A stretch of 44,998 bases of DNA from Basidiobolus meristosporus CBS 931.73 (lineage: Eukaryota > Basidiobolomycota > Basidiobolomycetes > Basidiobolales > Basidiobolaceae). A model generated the notes under the pieces. That model was not told the DNA's origin. It searched no databases and saw only the letters and a program-made list of their open reading frames with translations. The position numbers and the translations under genes are program-made. Numbering within the stretch: position 1 is the stretch's first letter; every line of letters begins with the position of its first letter. Below are positions 1-10,911 of this stretch, piece after piece. The stretch covers positions 1 to 44,998 of the forward strand of contig MCFE01000687.1 of NCBI GenBank assembly GCA_002104905.1, written 5' to 3'.

Positions 1-131
1 AATCAAATGAGTCATCAGCCACAGCCTACAGTAGGAAATATAATTAGTCAGCAATTAATCTGGCAAAATGAATATAAGGAGCGGCTGGAATCTCAATAAA
101 TATCAGCTCAAGTTTTAGTGAATACAATACT
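1..131 (+). repeat. Ty3/gypsy LTR fragment, truncated by the window edge
   Basis: This stretch matches the 3' part of the gypsy LTRs at 6008-6376 and 13992-14360: the same run of 'tcatcagccacagcct', 'cagcaattgatctggcaaaa' (slightly changed) and 'caataaa...cagttcaag'. Similarity stops at about 131, inside the LTR, so it is a partial LTR whose left part lies outside the window. The sequence after it is unrelated. Confidence 0.8.
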
Positions 132-439
132 TCATCCCACCTGAGGATAAACTTTGCATAGGTCTGCACAGATCTGATTCAATTAGGTTTAATTTTTTCT
201 TACTATTGATTAACCTAGAGCTCTTGAACAGTTATCTGGCTTGTTTCCCATATATGCAGGCTTCACAGTGCTCTAAGTAGCTCTAGGGTCCTGTTTTACC
301 CTGTATAGTAGCTGATCTTTGATCATACTGCGCAAATAATTAAAATTGATTTTCCAATTTGCCTGTGGCAAAGCATTAGTGATTCTTAATTTAAGTTACT
401 TATATTGGCTTCCAAATAGGATGCAATATAGGTCAACTT
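132..439. other. Gene-free AT-rich stretch
   Basis: I see no convincing ORF, RNA gene or repeat boundary here. It lies between an LTR fragment and a decayed copia relic and is probably older TE debris. Confidence 0.4.
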
Positions 440-1350
440 ATACAGAGTCTGATATCTGATACCCTAAGGACTATGAGCACCATTTTGAGCAGTGATCCTG
501 CATCCAGAATTGGCAAAGCTGAAACTGAGACCTTCTGCTGTGGCATTGCTTACAGATATTAGGTTCTTGGCTATTTCTGGTATATAAGGTAGTTCTTTAA
601 AGGTCAGTGTATGGCTTCCATTTCTGCTTCTAAGGCTTACTTGGATAGCTTCTTCTCCCACTGCATCAAGCAGACTATAGTTTCTCATGAAAACCTTCTT
701 GATTGAGACTTCTTGACATTAGGTAAAAAGTTCATTTTGGTGTGTAAAGTGCTAAGATGCTCCAGCACCAATAAACTATGTCTAAGAATCCTTGTTTGTG
801 GTATATTTGTTGCAGATATGAAGAGTGTTTCTGCAGATGTTTCAGCATTTCCATATTCAGGCTTTTTCTGCTGACTGTCTCTCTTTTTGAAGCACTGCTC
901 TGATGTGTGTTCTTTCCTTTTGCACTAACTGCAAAACAGGTTGCTGTTGCCTTTTAAAGGTCTTAGAAATCATTATTGTTGGTTATCATTGCGTATTAGG
1001 GCACTCCCCAATCATTGGTGATCTCAAAAACCTTGTCTGAGGTCAATTTAAGGCCCCTTTACAGTCTGGGACTCATCAATAAGCACAGATTGGGCATAGG
1101 CTAAGTTCACACCCTCCTTGGTATAGTAACTTGCGCTATTTCTGGTTTAGTAAGATTTTTTGGCTTGTAATACTGAAATGCTCACTTCTGGGATGTTTAT
1201 TGGCACTGATTTAGGCTGAACCACCACTATGGCGTTCTTTGGGGTGAAAAAATTTTCATTGTTTGATCTTATTCAATTCTGCCTCTTGATGGACTTGTGA
1301 TCAGATGTTTATCATTTTCTTATGTCATTCTTGTTTAAAAATTAAATATT
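440..1350 (-). pseudogene. Ty1/copia gag-protease relic (first copy)
   Basis: Read on the minus strand, this is a decayed piece of a copia polyprotein. At 464-688 the frame keeps the segment after the protease, with 'YIPEIAKNLISVSNATAEG', the usual copia 'LYVP..KNLISV' block. Further upstream on that strand, near 900-960, is a remnant of the gag CCHC zinc knuckle preceded by 'FKGNSN', the same residues that precede the intact knuckle in the sister relic at 3250-4204. Many stops and frameshifts are present and no reading frame is functional. The order gag, knuckle, protease agrees with copia. Confidence 0.65.
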
Positions 1351-1689
1351 CATCAAATAGCATATCCCTAGACTTAATCAGCTTTGTTGCTCAGTTATTG
1401 TAGTGTCTGTATGCACTACTTACATTGCATTAGCCTAAAAGTATGCATATTGCACTTTTTAGCTCAAATTTTGACTTACTTCTGGTCATTTTCTTTGCAT
1501 ACACTGTACACCCAAATATTTTTAGATGTTCTGCACTTAGTGTGTATCCATACCATATCTCAAATGAATTAGAGTCATACAGTGTTCTGCAATAACTCCA
1601 ATCTTTGAGATATACAGCTACAGTAGCTGTTTTCCCCTAAATATCATAGGATCACCCTCAGATCAGCAGATTAACTAAGAGGATGAAGC

Positions 1690-2230
1690 AAACATGTTGC
1701 TGCATACTAGAGAAGCTTCAATGGGAACTTCCCCAGTCATGGGCCAAGCTGCACCCACTGACACTCCTAGCAATGCGTACAATACCAAATAAAACAACAG
1801 GTTTCTCCCCCACAAAGTTCTGTATGGACAAAGGCCTAAGCTGCATGAAGAAGCTGGATTGACAATGAAAGGTGTCCCCTTGACAACACATAGCAACTAT
1901 GTAGAAAGATTGATACATCATATTGCCCACCTATATATAAAAGTATTCAAAATTGCTGACAAGCACCTTCCCCCTTCACCCAAAAATGAGAAACTAACAG
2001 GACAAAGGTGGAAACCAGACAATAAGGTGTGGTACAACCAAGCTGTTGCAAGCCTCAAGTTTTGCATACAATTTACACCCCAAGGGAGTGGCCCTTGCAC
2101 CATTATTAGTTTAGACCATGGCCCAAAGTACACCATCACCCTGAACAATAAGACAATCAGCAATTTAGTGCCAGCCCATCTGAAACTGTTTCATGATGAT
2201 CCGCCATTCATCACTGAAACCAAAGTGTGA
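1690..2230 (+). pseudogene. Retroelement integrase C-terminal relic
   Basis: A 123-codon open segment (1859-2230) ends with 'GPCTIISLDHGPKYTITL' and then 'PAHLKLFHDDPP', the pattern seen at the C-terminus of retroelement integrases (a small beta-barrel followed by 'R/HLKP'). Just upstream, in other frames, the DNA still resembles the end of the integrase core ('NKTTGFSP', then 'LYGQRP'). This indicates an LTR-retroelement polyprotein end with several frameshifts. It is not the same lineage as the gypsy element at 6008-14360. Confidence 0.5.
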
Positions 2231-3249
2231 CTAAACAATTATCAGGACAAGGATAGAGGAAAACACAGGATACATACAAAGTTATTAGAGGATATTTTAG
2301 TTGATATAGTTACAAATGATATGTGCAAGGAAGTTTGCCCAAAAGGAAGGGCAAAAGTATGCGTATGGAAAGCACCAAAGGAAACAGCTCACCCAAAACT
2401 GGTGATACCCCTCCCACCAGCAAGAATCAAGACAATATTGAAAACAAGACCAACCTGCAAGTGTTGTGAGATATGGTATAAGTGTTATATGCAACAAGAG
2501 CCACCCGTGAAGAATTGTTTGCTGGAGCAGTCACGTTGATATAAGACATAATCAGAGAGGGACAAGACAAGTGACCTACACCAATACAAAGTATGGAGAT
2601 ACCACCCAAGAAAACCGTGTACCACATGAGAGGAGGTTCCTTGATCATTAAGGAGAAGGATGCCGCACTGATTCCTGTATCCATACTGGATACAGTGAGA
2701 CAGAAGACACAAGGAATCAACTGTTATGCCCTCCTGAGGCCTTGAGAAACATCCCTTGAGCAATGCAAGCCCCACCCCACTCTGCCACCAAATGGTATCA
2801 GATACTTGCCTGCAACCCCCTCACAAGTGACAACCAGCAATGGTACTATGGTGACTCCCTATGCTCTGTAGACAAAATCAACCCTGGAGAAGCAAGTTAG
2901 ACAAAGAGCTTTGAGGACAAAGCTCCCTCATAACCCCTGGGATATGTGAGTGCTAAGTGTAGTACCCATTCTTTGCCCAAGAGTTCTCCCCAGAGTCCTA
3001 CCTGAAGTTCCCCAGTATCCTCCCTCCTATTCCTGCCCTTATCTAGCTAGAACGCCTACCATAACAGGAAGGTGTTCACACCCCTATTTTATAACACATT
3101 GTCTATTATCTAAGCCCCCCCAAGTGATATATATATGTCCAGTTGAACAAAGTGAGAGAACAACAAGATTTGGATGGAATAAACACAAGTCTTTATTAAC
3201 TTGCTACCTTCCATTGGAAGCTATTCTGAACCAAGTGGTACTGACTTGA
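2231..3249 (+). other. Probable 3' region and LTR-like end of the decayed retroelement
   Basis: No supported gene. From about 2949 the sequence looks like the end of an LTR retroelement: a TG-led, pyrimidine-rich segment, a short TA-rich run near 3127, and a polyadenylation-type 'aataaa' near 3179 followed by 'ctttattaacttgc'. The opposite end of such an LTR cannot be found here, so the boundary is uncertain. Confidence 0.3.
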
Positions 3250-4204
3250 CCTACAAGCTCTCCCACTCACCAAGTACAGTCTGTGATAACCTACAAACTT
3301 GTATGGATTTTGATCTCTGATACCCAAAGCTATATGGGCACTATTATGATTCGTGATCCTGCATCCTGAATTGTCAAAACTGAAACAGAGTACTTCTGCT
3401 GTTGTCACTACTTGTGAGCTTCACTCTGAGAGTTCCTTTTCTAACTGCATCAAGTGTTCTACTGTATACCATTGTAATTAGAATATCTTGGTATTGTGCA
3501 AAGTGCTCTTTTTGGTGTGCAAAATGTTGAGATACTCCAGAGTCAATATCAAATGTCTGAGAATTGTTGCTTGCGGTCAAATATAGTGCAGATATGAATA
3601 GTCAATCTTCAGTTGTTGCAGCATTTCCATATTCAGTCTTCTTCTGCTCATAATGAATCTTTTTGGGGCACCAGTCTAATGTGTGTCCAATTCTTTGGCA
3701 GCAGTTGCAAAGCAGGTTACTATTGCCTTTAAAGGATCTTGAGCACCTCCTTTGTTGGCTATTATTGCGTATTAAAGCATTTTCTTCTTCTTTCTTATTA
3801 GTGCTTAATTATCTGTATTCATCATCCAGGAGCCTGCCAAATATATAACTTGTGGTCAAATATTTAGTTCTGAACTCAAGAGCTGATACAAGGACCCTAA
3901 ACCTGTCTATCAGGCTATTCAGGATGGTAACTATAGCTTCCTCATCAGCTGGTACACCAACAGATTTCATCTCATCAGCCAACAGGGTAATCCTGTCAGT
4001 TATATCTTGGATTTTTTTCTCCAGGCAGCATCTTTGTTGTAAAGAACTTGTTTAAGATGCAATGTTTTCACAGCTTAAAATGACTTACATATGTCTTCCA
4101 GTGCCTTCTAGGCGTTCATTGCCATATATAACTTCAGCATTGAATTAGTCATTTATCTAGGGCATTAACCTTATGAAAAAAGTTTTGGTCCCATGGGTGG
4201 ATTC
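3250..4204 (-). pseudogene. Ty1/copia gag-protease relic (second copy)
   Basis: On the minus strand this holds a decayed copia gag followed by protease. The gag part has a well-kept zinc knuckle at about 3670-3735, reading CNCCQRIGHTLDWC (CX2CX4HX4C). Upstream of it are remnants of the gag motif for the 'LLNGLP' region, full of stops. The protease piece (3374-3580) reads 'FDIDSGVSQHFAHQ', matching copia 'LDSGAS.H', with the catalytic DSG kept. Immediately beyond lies a copia LTR in the same orientation (4205-4554), so this may be the 5' end of one element. Gag's N-terminus is missing. Confidence 0.7.
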
Positions 4205-4554
4205 TGCTGTAAGAGTCTTAGAGATATTGGAAGTGATTGGGAGGACAAGTAGCTTATGTGATTTTCACTTAATGAATTTTTGAATGTAAAGGTAGTATTT
4301 ATACTTTTACATGGTACTGGCATAACAAACACATAGAATAGGTTAAGGAAGGTCCCATGAACATGTGTACAAGCTTTAGGGCTGTTTTGACAACTTTGAG
4401 AATTTTTCATGTTTGAGGTACCTGGTATTTTGGTGAAAATATTCTATGTAAATCCTGACAAGAAATTTGTTCAGTATTCTGTAGGATTTGAAGGGAATGA
4501 TCTAAGTGACTAAATCAGGTGAATATTTAGGTGGAGTTACATACTCTTACAACA
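4205..4554 (-). repeat. Copia LTR, 350 bp, reverse orientation
   Basis: The reverse complement starts with the TG and ends with the CA of the copia LTR family seen at 15132-15481, 29078-29426 and 36648-36993. The flanking pentamers GATTC (4200-4204) and GATAC (4555-4559) are similar, as for a TSD. Gag sequence lies on one side and the companion ORF on the other, so it may equally be the 5' LTR of the relic at 3250-4204. Confidence 0.8.
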
Positions 4555-5393
4555 GATACAATCCAGATCTGCCATCAGAATCCACAGCCTCCATGTCCTC
4601 CACTGTTGACAGAGCAGAGATCCTACTGACAGACAAGGCTAAAATGTCAAGAACTCAAAAGATTATATTGATTCCTTCAGTGGAATTTTGGAACATTAAT
4701 AAGCACATCAGAGGTTGCAGCACTTCCTCAAGAGCAGTGCTCAAGAAGACGCACTTGAATATTGCAAGGATTTATTGCAAAGACTGGAAGCCAAGGTGAT
4801 AGTCCTTGCAGTGCCTGATGAAGACCAGGGTATGTGAAAATCAGTGAATGAACAGTGGCATAAAGCCATTGGGTCCCGCCAAAGTTGCGGAACCAGAGTG
4901 TCACAGCAGAAATACTTATTCAGTGGTGGATTTTAATTGAGTTACTTGTTGAGTGTGGGGTTTGGCTTAATGTTAGGGTAGGGTATAGGGACTTGTATAG
5001 GTCAATACAAGTGGCAATTGAGGTACAACTAAAGTTTCAACAGAAGCAAATTAACTTGTTCACATGAGAAGTAAGAGAAACAGTTGAGCCAGGAAGTAAG
5101 GAGTGTGAAAAGAGACAATAGCCAATTAATGCACACAAATGTAGGAGGTGATAGAGTGTCCAGGATCAGAAAGTAAGCAAATTGGGAGGGAACCAATCAA
5201 AAGCCTCTTATATGTTGCTATGATGAAGAATTTTGTCTAAGTCTTTGGAGAAACCTGGGGTGCAATTATGTTGCAGCAGTCTTGGGACAGTGTCCTGAAG
5301 GGATCAGTACCTCTTAGTCACAGGACTTCAAATTTGTGACAGCCTTTTGATGGGATCATTACAATAATTTTTCATAAGCAATGTCACAGCTAA
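4555..5393 (+). pseudogene. Companion-ORF relic, C-terminal half
   Basis: The frame from 4506 contains 'STVDRAEILLTDKAKMSRT', clearly the same protein as the C-terminal end of the minus-strand ORF at 30381-31571 ('SIVDRVEIPLTDKATMSR'). It goes on with 'PSVEFWNINKHI', then 'QSVTAEILIQWWILIELLVE' (4885-5067), which is the counterpart of 29988-30263 on the minus strand. Single-base shifts and stops break it. The protein family is not recognised. The last part (5070-5393) shows no ORF but matches the DNA downstream of the other copies. Confidence 0.6.
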
Positions 5394-6007
5394 GAATTTA
5401 GCCATTTTCCAATGTAACAGCAGAGGAACATTGTACAGTCATTGCAGCACACCAACAGTGCAAGAAGATAAAGCCCACCAAAAAACCTATCACAGGATGG
5501 GAGGGAGAAAATGTAGTGTTTATACTAATGCCTAAATATCAAAAGACATGAAAGATCTATGAAGCTGTTAGGTGCAATGAAGATAAGTGGGCTAATATTC
5601 AAGAGGCTGTCAGAAGTCTAGCATGCCAACACCTTGAGGTTGTCATATAATGGGACTATCAGCAACTCAAGGCCAAGCAGAATGTGAGTGACTTGTTCCA
5701 CCAGCATTATCCTGGATTCAAATGAAGAAGCAGATTTTGGTCCAGCATTGGTATGCTAGGAAGGTATATGATGCATAGCAAAAACTATCAAAGGCAGAAG
5801 AATAAGAGTGCAATGGCTAAAAACCAGCAGCATCCTCATGAGCCTTTTACAAGCAGGGCTGAGAGCTCCAAACAAGCATCAAAGAGACATCAGGTAGCTG
5901 GAAGAGTGCAAATATGGGAAAAGCAGACAGGCAGAGTTGCACCAGCACAATATTCACTAAAGAAAAAGCATAGCGCAAGTTGAAAAGCACTCATTCAAGG
6001 TAGCAGT
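5394..6007 (+). pseudogene. Companion-ORF relic, first segment of a copy split over 22 kb
   Basis: The translation starts with an 'NVTAEEHC' motif and continues through 'KPTKKPITGWEGENVVF', 'WANIQEAVRSLACQHL' and 'NYQRQKNKSAMAKNQQ', all of which have counterparts in the copy at 30381-31571 (minus). TAG and TGA codons interrupt it. At 6007 the gypsy LTR begins. The same ORF resumes at 14361 after the gypsy element and again at 27203, so this relic was the landing site for most of the nest. Confidence 0.75.
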
Positions 6008-6376
6008 TGCTATGATCCACCACTTGAATGTTTAAGTTAGATCAGTTTTTAGTCAAATCAATTAGTTATATGTTTATGTTATCAGTATATCAGTATTTTC
6101 TATCAAATCAGTATAATTAGTCAGCAAATGAATCAGCAGATCATTATCACACAGAAATAGATATATTGGGTAGGATCTTTTTGGGTGATGATGATGCAAT
6201 CAAACAAGTCATCAGCCACAGCCTATGTTAGGAAATACAATCAGTCAGCAATTGATCTGGCAAAATATATATAAGGAGCTGCTGCAATCTCAATAAAGAT
6301 CAGTTCAAGTTTTTGTGAATACAATACTAGCTAAACTCCCTATTCCTCTGCAACTCATTTACCAAGACTTGTAACA
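6008..6376 (+). repeat. Gypsy 5' LTR
   Basis: The LTR begins TGCTATGATC and ends GTAACA, and matches 13992-14360 along its length with scattered substitutions. It includes 'caataaa' near 6292, a likely polyadenylation signal. The visible differences between the two LTRs indicate an old insertion. Confidence 0.9.
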
Positions 6377-6377
6377 T

Positions 6378-6387
6378 TGGTAGCAGC
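6378..6387 (+). promoter_or_regulatory. Putative primer-binding site
   Basis: TGGTAGCAGC lies one base after the 5' LTR and begins with TGG, complementary to a tRNA CCA end. Its start resembles initiator-tRNA-Met primer sites of fungal retrotransposons. The assignment of the tRNA is an inference. Confidence 0.5.
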
Positions 6388-6434
6388 AATAACCAGAAAC
6401 ATACCTCCTGAAGAAAGAAGAGGCCTCCCTCAAG

Positions 6435-7298
6435 ATGTCTGAAAATCAAGAATCAAAGAATGCTATGCAACAAATCCTTGCCCAGTAGCAACAGTTACTA
6501 CAGATCCTTAGCCAGCTGCAACAAGGAATGACTACAATGGCCCAAAGCCAGCAAAACCCTGTCAATAGCAATTTTGGTGTGAAGGTCAACCTGTACCATG
6601 GTAGAGTCAATGAAAACCTGGGAACTTGGCTTTTCCAGATTGAAGAAGCTTTCAAGGCTAAAGGAATTGCTCCAGTAAGCAAGTTACATTATGCAGCCTC
6701 TTACCTGGCAGATGCAGCTTCACAGTGGTACCACAACAAGATCAGGTCAGCCACCATGATGGGATGCTCTACAATATCTACCTGGGTTGAGTTTGTGTTG
6801 GAAATTCTGGATGCCTTTGAGCCCCTACACCAACAGACACTACTAAGAAGAAAGTTGAAGACACTCAGACAGAAAGGAATGGTCCAAGTGTACATCTATG
6901 AATATAGATGTCTTCTTGGGTAAATTGAAAGAATGGATCCTCTGGATCAAATTGAATACTTTATTGATGGGTTGAAAGAAATAACTTGTAAGGAAGTGAA
7001 TTATCAAAGACCTCAGACTATTGAAGAAGCCATCTAGATTGCTATTGACTATGACTCAGCTATGTTTGGAGCAGGGTAGCCCACAATGACTAATCAGCAA
7101 GGCTACAATCACTATGAAAGAAGACAATTAGAAGCAGTGCCTATGGAAATAGATGCTATATAGAAGAATCCTACCTCAGAAGAGTGTAAGAAGAAAGGAC
7201 TTTGCTTCATTTGCCACCAGCAGGGACATATTGAAAAGTACTGCCCTCAGAGAAGAAATGGACACCAGCCATCAAGAACCTTTAATCATATTGAGGCC
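6435..7298 (+). pseudogene. Gypsy gag (nucleocapsid) with five in-frame stops
   Basis: The ATG at 6435 opens a frame that runs straight into pol at 7299. It contains a retrotransposon gag domain ('GTWLFQIEEAFKAKG', then 'ASQWYHNKI') and a CCHC zinc knuckle, CFICHQQGHIEKYC, near 7200-7245. Five stops interrupt it, at 6486 (TAG), 6921 (TAA), 7035 (TAG), 7077 (TAG) and 7161 (TAG). In each case a single C-to-T change in a glutamine codon (CAG or CAA) would explain the stop, and the surroundings are glutamine-rich. No frameshift is needed in this part. Confidence 0.85.
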
Positions 7299-9470
7299 AT
7301 GGAGCATAGTAACATGGAGGATGAACCTGAAGAAGACTCAGAACTCACCTTCCATATGACAGCAGAATACCTATCCCAGATGACCTCAAACTCAGGAAAG
7401 CTATTATACTTGAATGGAGTAATCAATGGAGTACCTGCCAAGATCATGATTGACTCAGGAGCATTGCATGAGTACATGTCAGAGCAATTTGCTCTGACAG
7501 CTGGGATCAACTCAGAACCTACCAAATCAACTTCAGTCTCAACAGCTGATGGGAACTCTCACATAATCAACCGTATTACTCAGCCAGTAAGGATCAAGAT
7601 CAATGACTATGAAGAAAATCTACAGGCCTATATACTTGGGAACTGCAAGTTTGACCTTGTACTTGGGAAAACCTGGCTATTTTGTTGCAATTCATCAATC
7701 AACTGGAGAACCCATGCTACTCAGATCCAGAAGGACAACAAGACCTATGAGATATTACCTTGCAGACTGGATTTTAACTTTGTCAATTCCAGTGTGTGTG
7801 AAACAAGTGAACTTAGCAAGACACAGTTCTGTAGAGCACTAAGAAAAGGCACCCAGATGTTCCTCATGGCAGTATTACAGGCAGAGTCTTCTACTCCAGT
7901 ACCCCAGAAGGTCCAGACTCTTTTGAAGGAATATTCAGATGTATTTCCAGAAGAGCTTGTAAGCCTACCACCAGTCAGAGACATGGATCATGCCATTGAA
8001 ACAGGAGATAGCACTTCAGTGTGTAAGACACCTTACAGAATGAGTCCATTGGAGTTGGAAGAGATGAAGAGACAAATAGATCAGTTACTGGAGCAAGGAT
8101 ATATCAGGCCCAGCAAGTCACCTTGGGGGGCACCAGTACTTTTTGTGAAGAGGAAGGATGGAGCACTTAGGATGTGCATTGACTACAGAGCCCTCAACTC
8201 AGTTACTGTGAAAAATAAGTACCTCATACCTTGGATTGATGAGCTGCTGGACCAACTCAATGGAGCCACTATTTTCAGCAAGATTGACCTCATGTCAGGA
8301 TACAACCAGATTAGGGTGAAGCCAGAAGACATCCCTAAGACAGCATTCAGGACCAGATATGGACATTACAAGTATTTAGTCATGAGTTTTGGCCTCACCA
8401 ATTCCCCAGCAACATTCATGACCTTGATGCAGACTGTCTTCCAGGAGTACTTAGACAGGTTTGTTATAATCTACCTAGATGATGAATTGATATGCAGCAA
8501 GACAGAAGAGGATAACTTGGTGCACATTGCAAAGGTCTTGAAGAAGCTAAGAGAGAACAAGCTTTATGGCAAGCTACCAAAGTGTGAATTCTTCAAGGAG
8601 CATATTGAACATCTGGGACACAAAGTGACCAGCGCAGGATTAACCTTAGACCCAAATAAGGTTGAAGTTATCAGGAATCTGAAGCAGCCCCAGAGAATAT
8701 CAGAGCTCAGATCATTTGTTGGAATGGTTTCCTATTATTGGTGATTTGTCAAGCCCTTGCAAGTATTGCAGCCCCTTTATCTCATATCCTCAAGAAAGAC
8801 AGTACTTACAGGTGGGACATAGCTTGTGAAACTGCCTTTCAGATGCTCAAGAATGAGCTTGCTAAGCTGCCAAGCTTAAGAATACCTGACTTCAGAAAAG
8901 AGTTTACTCTGTGCACAGATGCTTCCAATTATGCAATTGGTGGAGTGTTGAGCCAAGAACACAAGGGAAAGGACTACGCTGTTGCCCTTGAATCCAAGAA
9001 ACTGAACTTAGCAGAACAAAACTATCCAGTGCATGGGAAGGAGATGCTTGCTATAACACATTGTTTCAAGACAGGGAGATGCTATATTGAAGGAGTCAAA
9101 TGCACTGTAAATACTGATCATGCCTCCCTCAAGTATATATTTACTCTGAAGGTACTCTCTAGAAGACTGACAAGATGGAGTGAATACATTCAACAATTTG
9201 ACTTGGAGATTGTCTACTGCCCTGGATAAAAACAACATGGTTGCTGACACCTTATCAAGATTAGATCAAGTTGCACAACTCAACTTGGTGCATGAAGCAG
9301 ATTGGCCTAGCCTATTACCCAAGTACTTTGAGAACCAAGCCATTCCTAATGAGGTGGATGAAGATATCAAGAAGAGAATCTAGGATGAAGCCAGCAAATT
9401 TGTAGTACAGGATGAAACACTCTACCAAACTGTGGATGGAAGGCCTATTGCCTAATACCCTTATGTTTCT
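7299..9470 (+). pseudogene. Gypsy pol, first part: protease, reverse transcriptase, RNase H
   Basis: Open from 7299 to 8741. The aspartic protease has 'MIDSGALHEYMS' near residues 50-60 of the segment. The reverse transcriptase has 'KSPWGAPVLFVKRKDG', 'IDYRALN', 'KIDLMSGYNQIRV', 'GLTNSPATFM' and the catalytic 'IIYLDDELI' (8465-8491). A TGA at 8742, where 'YYWRF' is expected, is followed within a few bases by a frameshift. RNase H continues from 8738 with 'CTDASNYAIGGVLSQ' and 'NTDHASLKYI'. Another frameshift falls near 9226, and TAG (9381) and TAA (9453) follow. The Harbinger element then cuts the frame just before the integrase zinc domain. Confidence 0.92.
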
Positions 9471-9480
9471 TGCCTGGATA

Positions 9481-9485
9481 TAATA
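9481..9485. repeat. Left 5-bp target-site duplication of Harbinger copy 1
   Basis: TAATA directly before the transposon end GACTTGTTCC. The identical TAATA follows the other end at 12896-12900. Confidence 0.85.
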
Positions 9486-9667
9486 GACTTGTTCCGTTGG
9501 ATAGTGCCACATAGTGCCAGCCGGTTTATAGTGCCGGATCAATCTGGCACTCTACGACACTATCTGGCACTATAATTTCTACCATGATGCCAGTGGTATG
9601 ATACAGTTACTGGTAATTTTACTCAATCTTACTTATGTTGTTCAGAATAGTGCTTTCCTTGCTTTAT

Positions 9668-10552
9668 TTACTCTTCATAATGCTCCAGACACATTTCTCT
9701 CAGTGGATGTCTTCTTGTATGAACATACTGTGCATTGATAAGTATCTTAACTATTTTACCTATTCTGCTGCTTTCTCCTATATATGACTTTCCTCTGTAT
9801 TTACCTGCCAATATGCTGAATCTCTTCAGATATCCAAATGTGTGCTCTACCCTTACTCTGAAATGATTAAATATCTCATTGTAGAGCTTCTGCTTCCTGC
9901 TAAGCACAACATTCCTTGGCTTCCTATAAGCTGTAATACATCCTAATCTGTGACAATCCTCTCCTATATAGGCCAAGTCTGCCATACATTTCTCCCCTCT
10001 ACTGAATTCAGGATGATTCTCTACCCAGAGTGCTTTGTCATGCCTACTTCCAGCAAATGGCCCACTAAACCAGATGATGTTACCCTCAATGTCAGACAGT
10101 GCTTGAAACTTCACACAGTGTGCCTTGTACTTGCCAGAATAAAAGTGCCTCTGCCCTCTAGAAGGTCTGTTAATCCTCACTGGGAAGGTATCCAAAATAC
10201 TCCTGATATGGAACCTGTTGCTGAACACTCTGGGATATGGAAGTCTATTGGAGCTTCTGAACCTAGCATTCCAAGCTTGCTCTAAGTCATTCATACCCTC
10301 TGCAAGGTGGTTCTCCATTGTTGTCAGCTGGGAATGAAAGCTTCTAGGACTTTTGTTGCCATGGATGGTGGGATGAAACCTTGTAGGGCAATAGTTCTTG
10401 TAATAGCAGAGAAGCTTAACAAGGGATCTCCTTGAGTAGATTGGGGTTGATGGTCCACAGTACTTGGAATAGATCTCCTCCAGTGTGTCAAAAGGAAATC
10501 CAGTGGTAGTGATGGGATTGATGAGAAAAGACCATTCAGATGAGTAAGTCAT
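9668..10552 (-). CDS. PIF/Harbinger-type transposase (DDE_Tnp_4), copy 1
   Basis: A 294-aa protein, uninterrupted. The predicted catalytic triad is D121 in 'SILDTFPVRI', D192 in 'CMADLAYIG' and E236 in 'RVRVEHTFGYLKRFSIL', the arrangement of the IS5/Harbinger DDE_Tnp_4 family, with 'FSGPFAGSRHDKAL' between the two aspartates where the family has a 'G..HD' block. It would cut and rejoin the element ends in the nucleus. The ATG that starts 'MTYSSEWSFL' is shared with copy 3, where the upstream frame is open without another ATG. The whole CDS contains no CpG and all its arginines use AGA or AGG. It diverges from the second ORF. Whether the enzyme is active is unknown. Confidence 0.93.
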   Translation of the reverse strand: MTYSSEWSFLINPITTTGFPFDTLEEIYSKYCGPSTPIYSRRSLVKLLCYYKNYCPTRFHPTIHGNKSPRSFHSQLTTMENHLAEGMNDLEQAWNARFRSSNRLPYPRVFSNRFHIRSILDTFPVRINRPSRGQRHFYSGKYKAHCVKFQALSDIEGNIIWFSGPFAGSRHDKALWVENHPEFSRGEKCMADLAYIGEDCHRLGCITAYRKPRNVVLSRKQKLYNEIFNHFRVRVEHTFGYLKRFSILAGKYRGKSYIGESSRIGKIVKILINAQYVHTRRHPLREMCLEHYEE

Positions 10553-10911
10553 ATTAAAATTGATGGATGATTGTATGGAGGCGGTTTGAATTGATTCAGC
10601 GCGATCTGCGTTATTTATCTGATTTTTAACACATTATGGTTAAATCTCCATCGATTGCCATGTATCCCATCATTGTATCGCAAAAATCATCCGCAAACAA
10701 TGCCTTGGTACTTTTATTGATGCTTTAATCATAGGTCTATAATCAAATAGGAAATCTGCGATTGATGTGATCTGATCCGTGTCAACGCAATCCAAGATGC
10801 ATCATGCATAATATATGGAAAATTCAACATTCACTTTAGTTTTCATATATATTTCATATAAGACCAGGTTGATGCCAATATACTGCTGTATAAGTATCCA
10901 AATCCGTTGCT
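10553..10911. promoter_or_regulatory. Central divergent promoter region of Harbinger copy 1
   Basis: About 360 bp lie between the two divergent start codons, and the interval has the same length in copy 3 (24693-25051). It must hold the 5' ends of both genes. CpG reappears here abruptly, right at the transposase start. I see no clear TATA box for either gene beyond TA-rich runs near 10845-10860. Confidence 0.5.

Noticed and set aside
6435-9470. Alternative genetic code with UAA/UAG read as glutamine
   Set aside because: The gypsy stops would fit, but the host genes use ordinary stops where their families end (LAMTOR5 ends at TAG), TGA stops occur too, and frameshifts and a lost catalytic residue show the element is simply dead.
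9950-10285. 111-codon ORF antisense to the Harbinger transposase, present in all three copies (also 17822-18157 and 25319-25654)
   Set aside because: It is conserved only because the copies are nearly identical. It is the shadow of a CpG-free, stop-poor coding region and has no features of its own.
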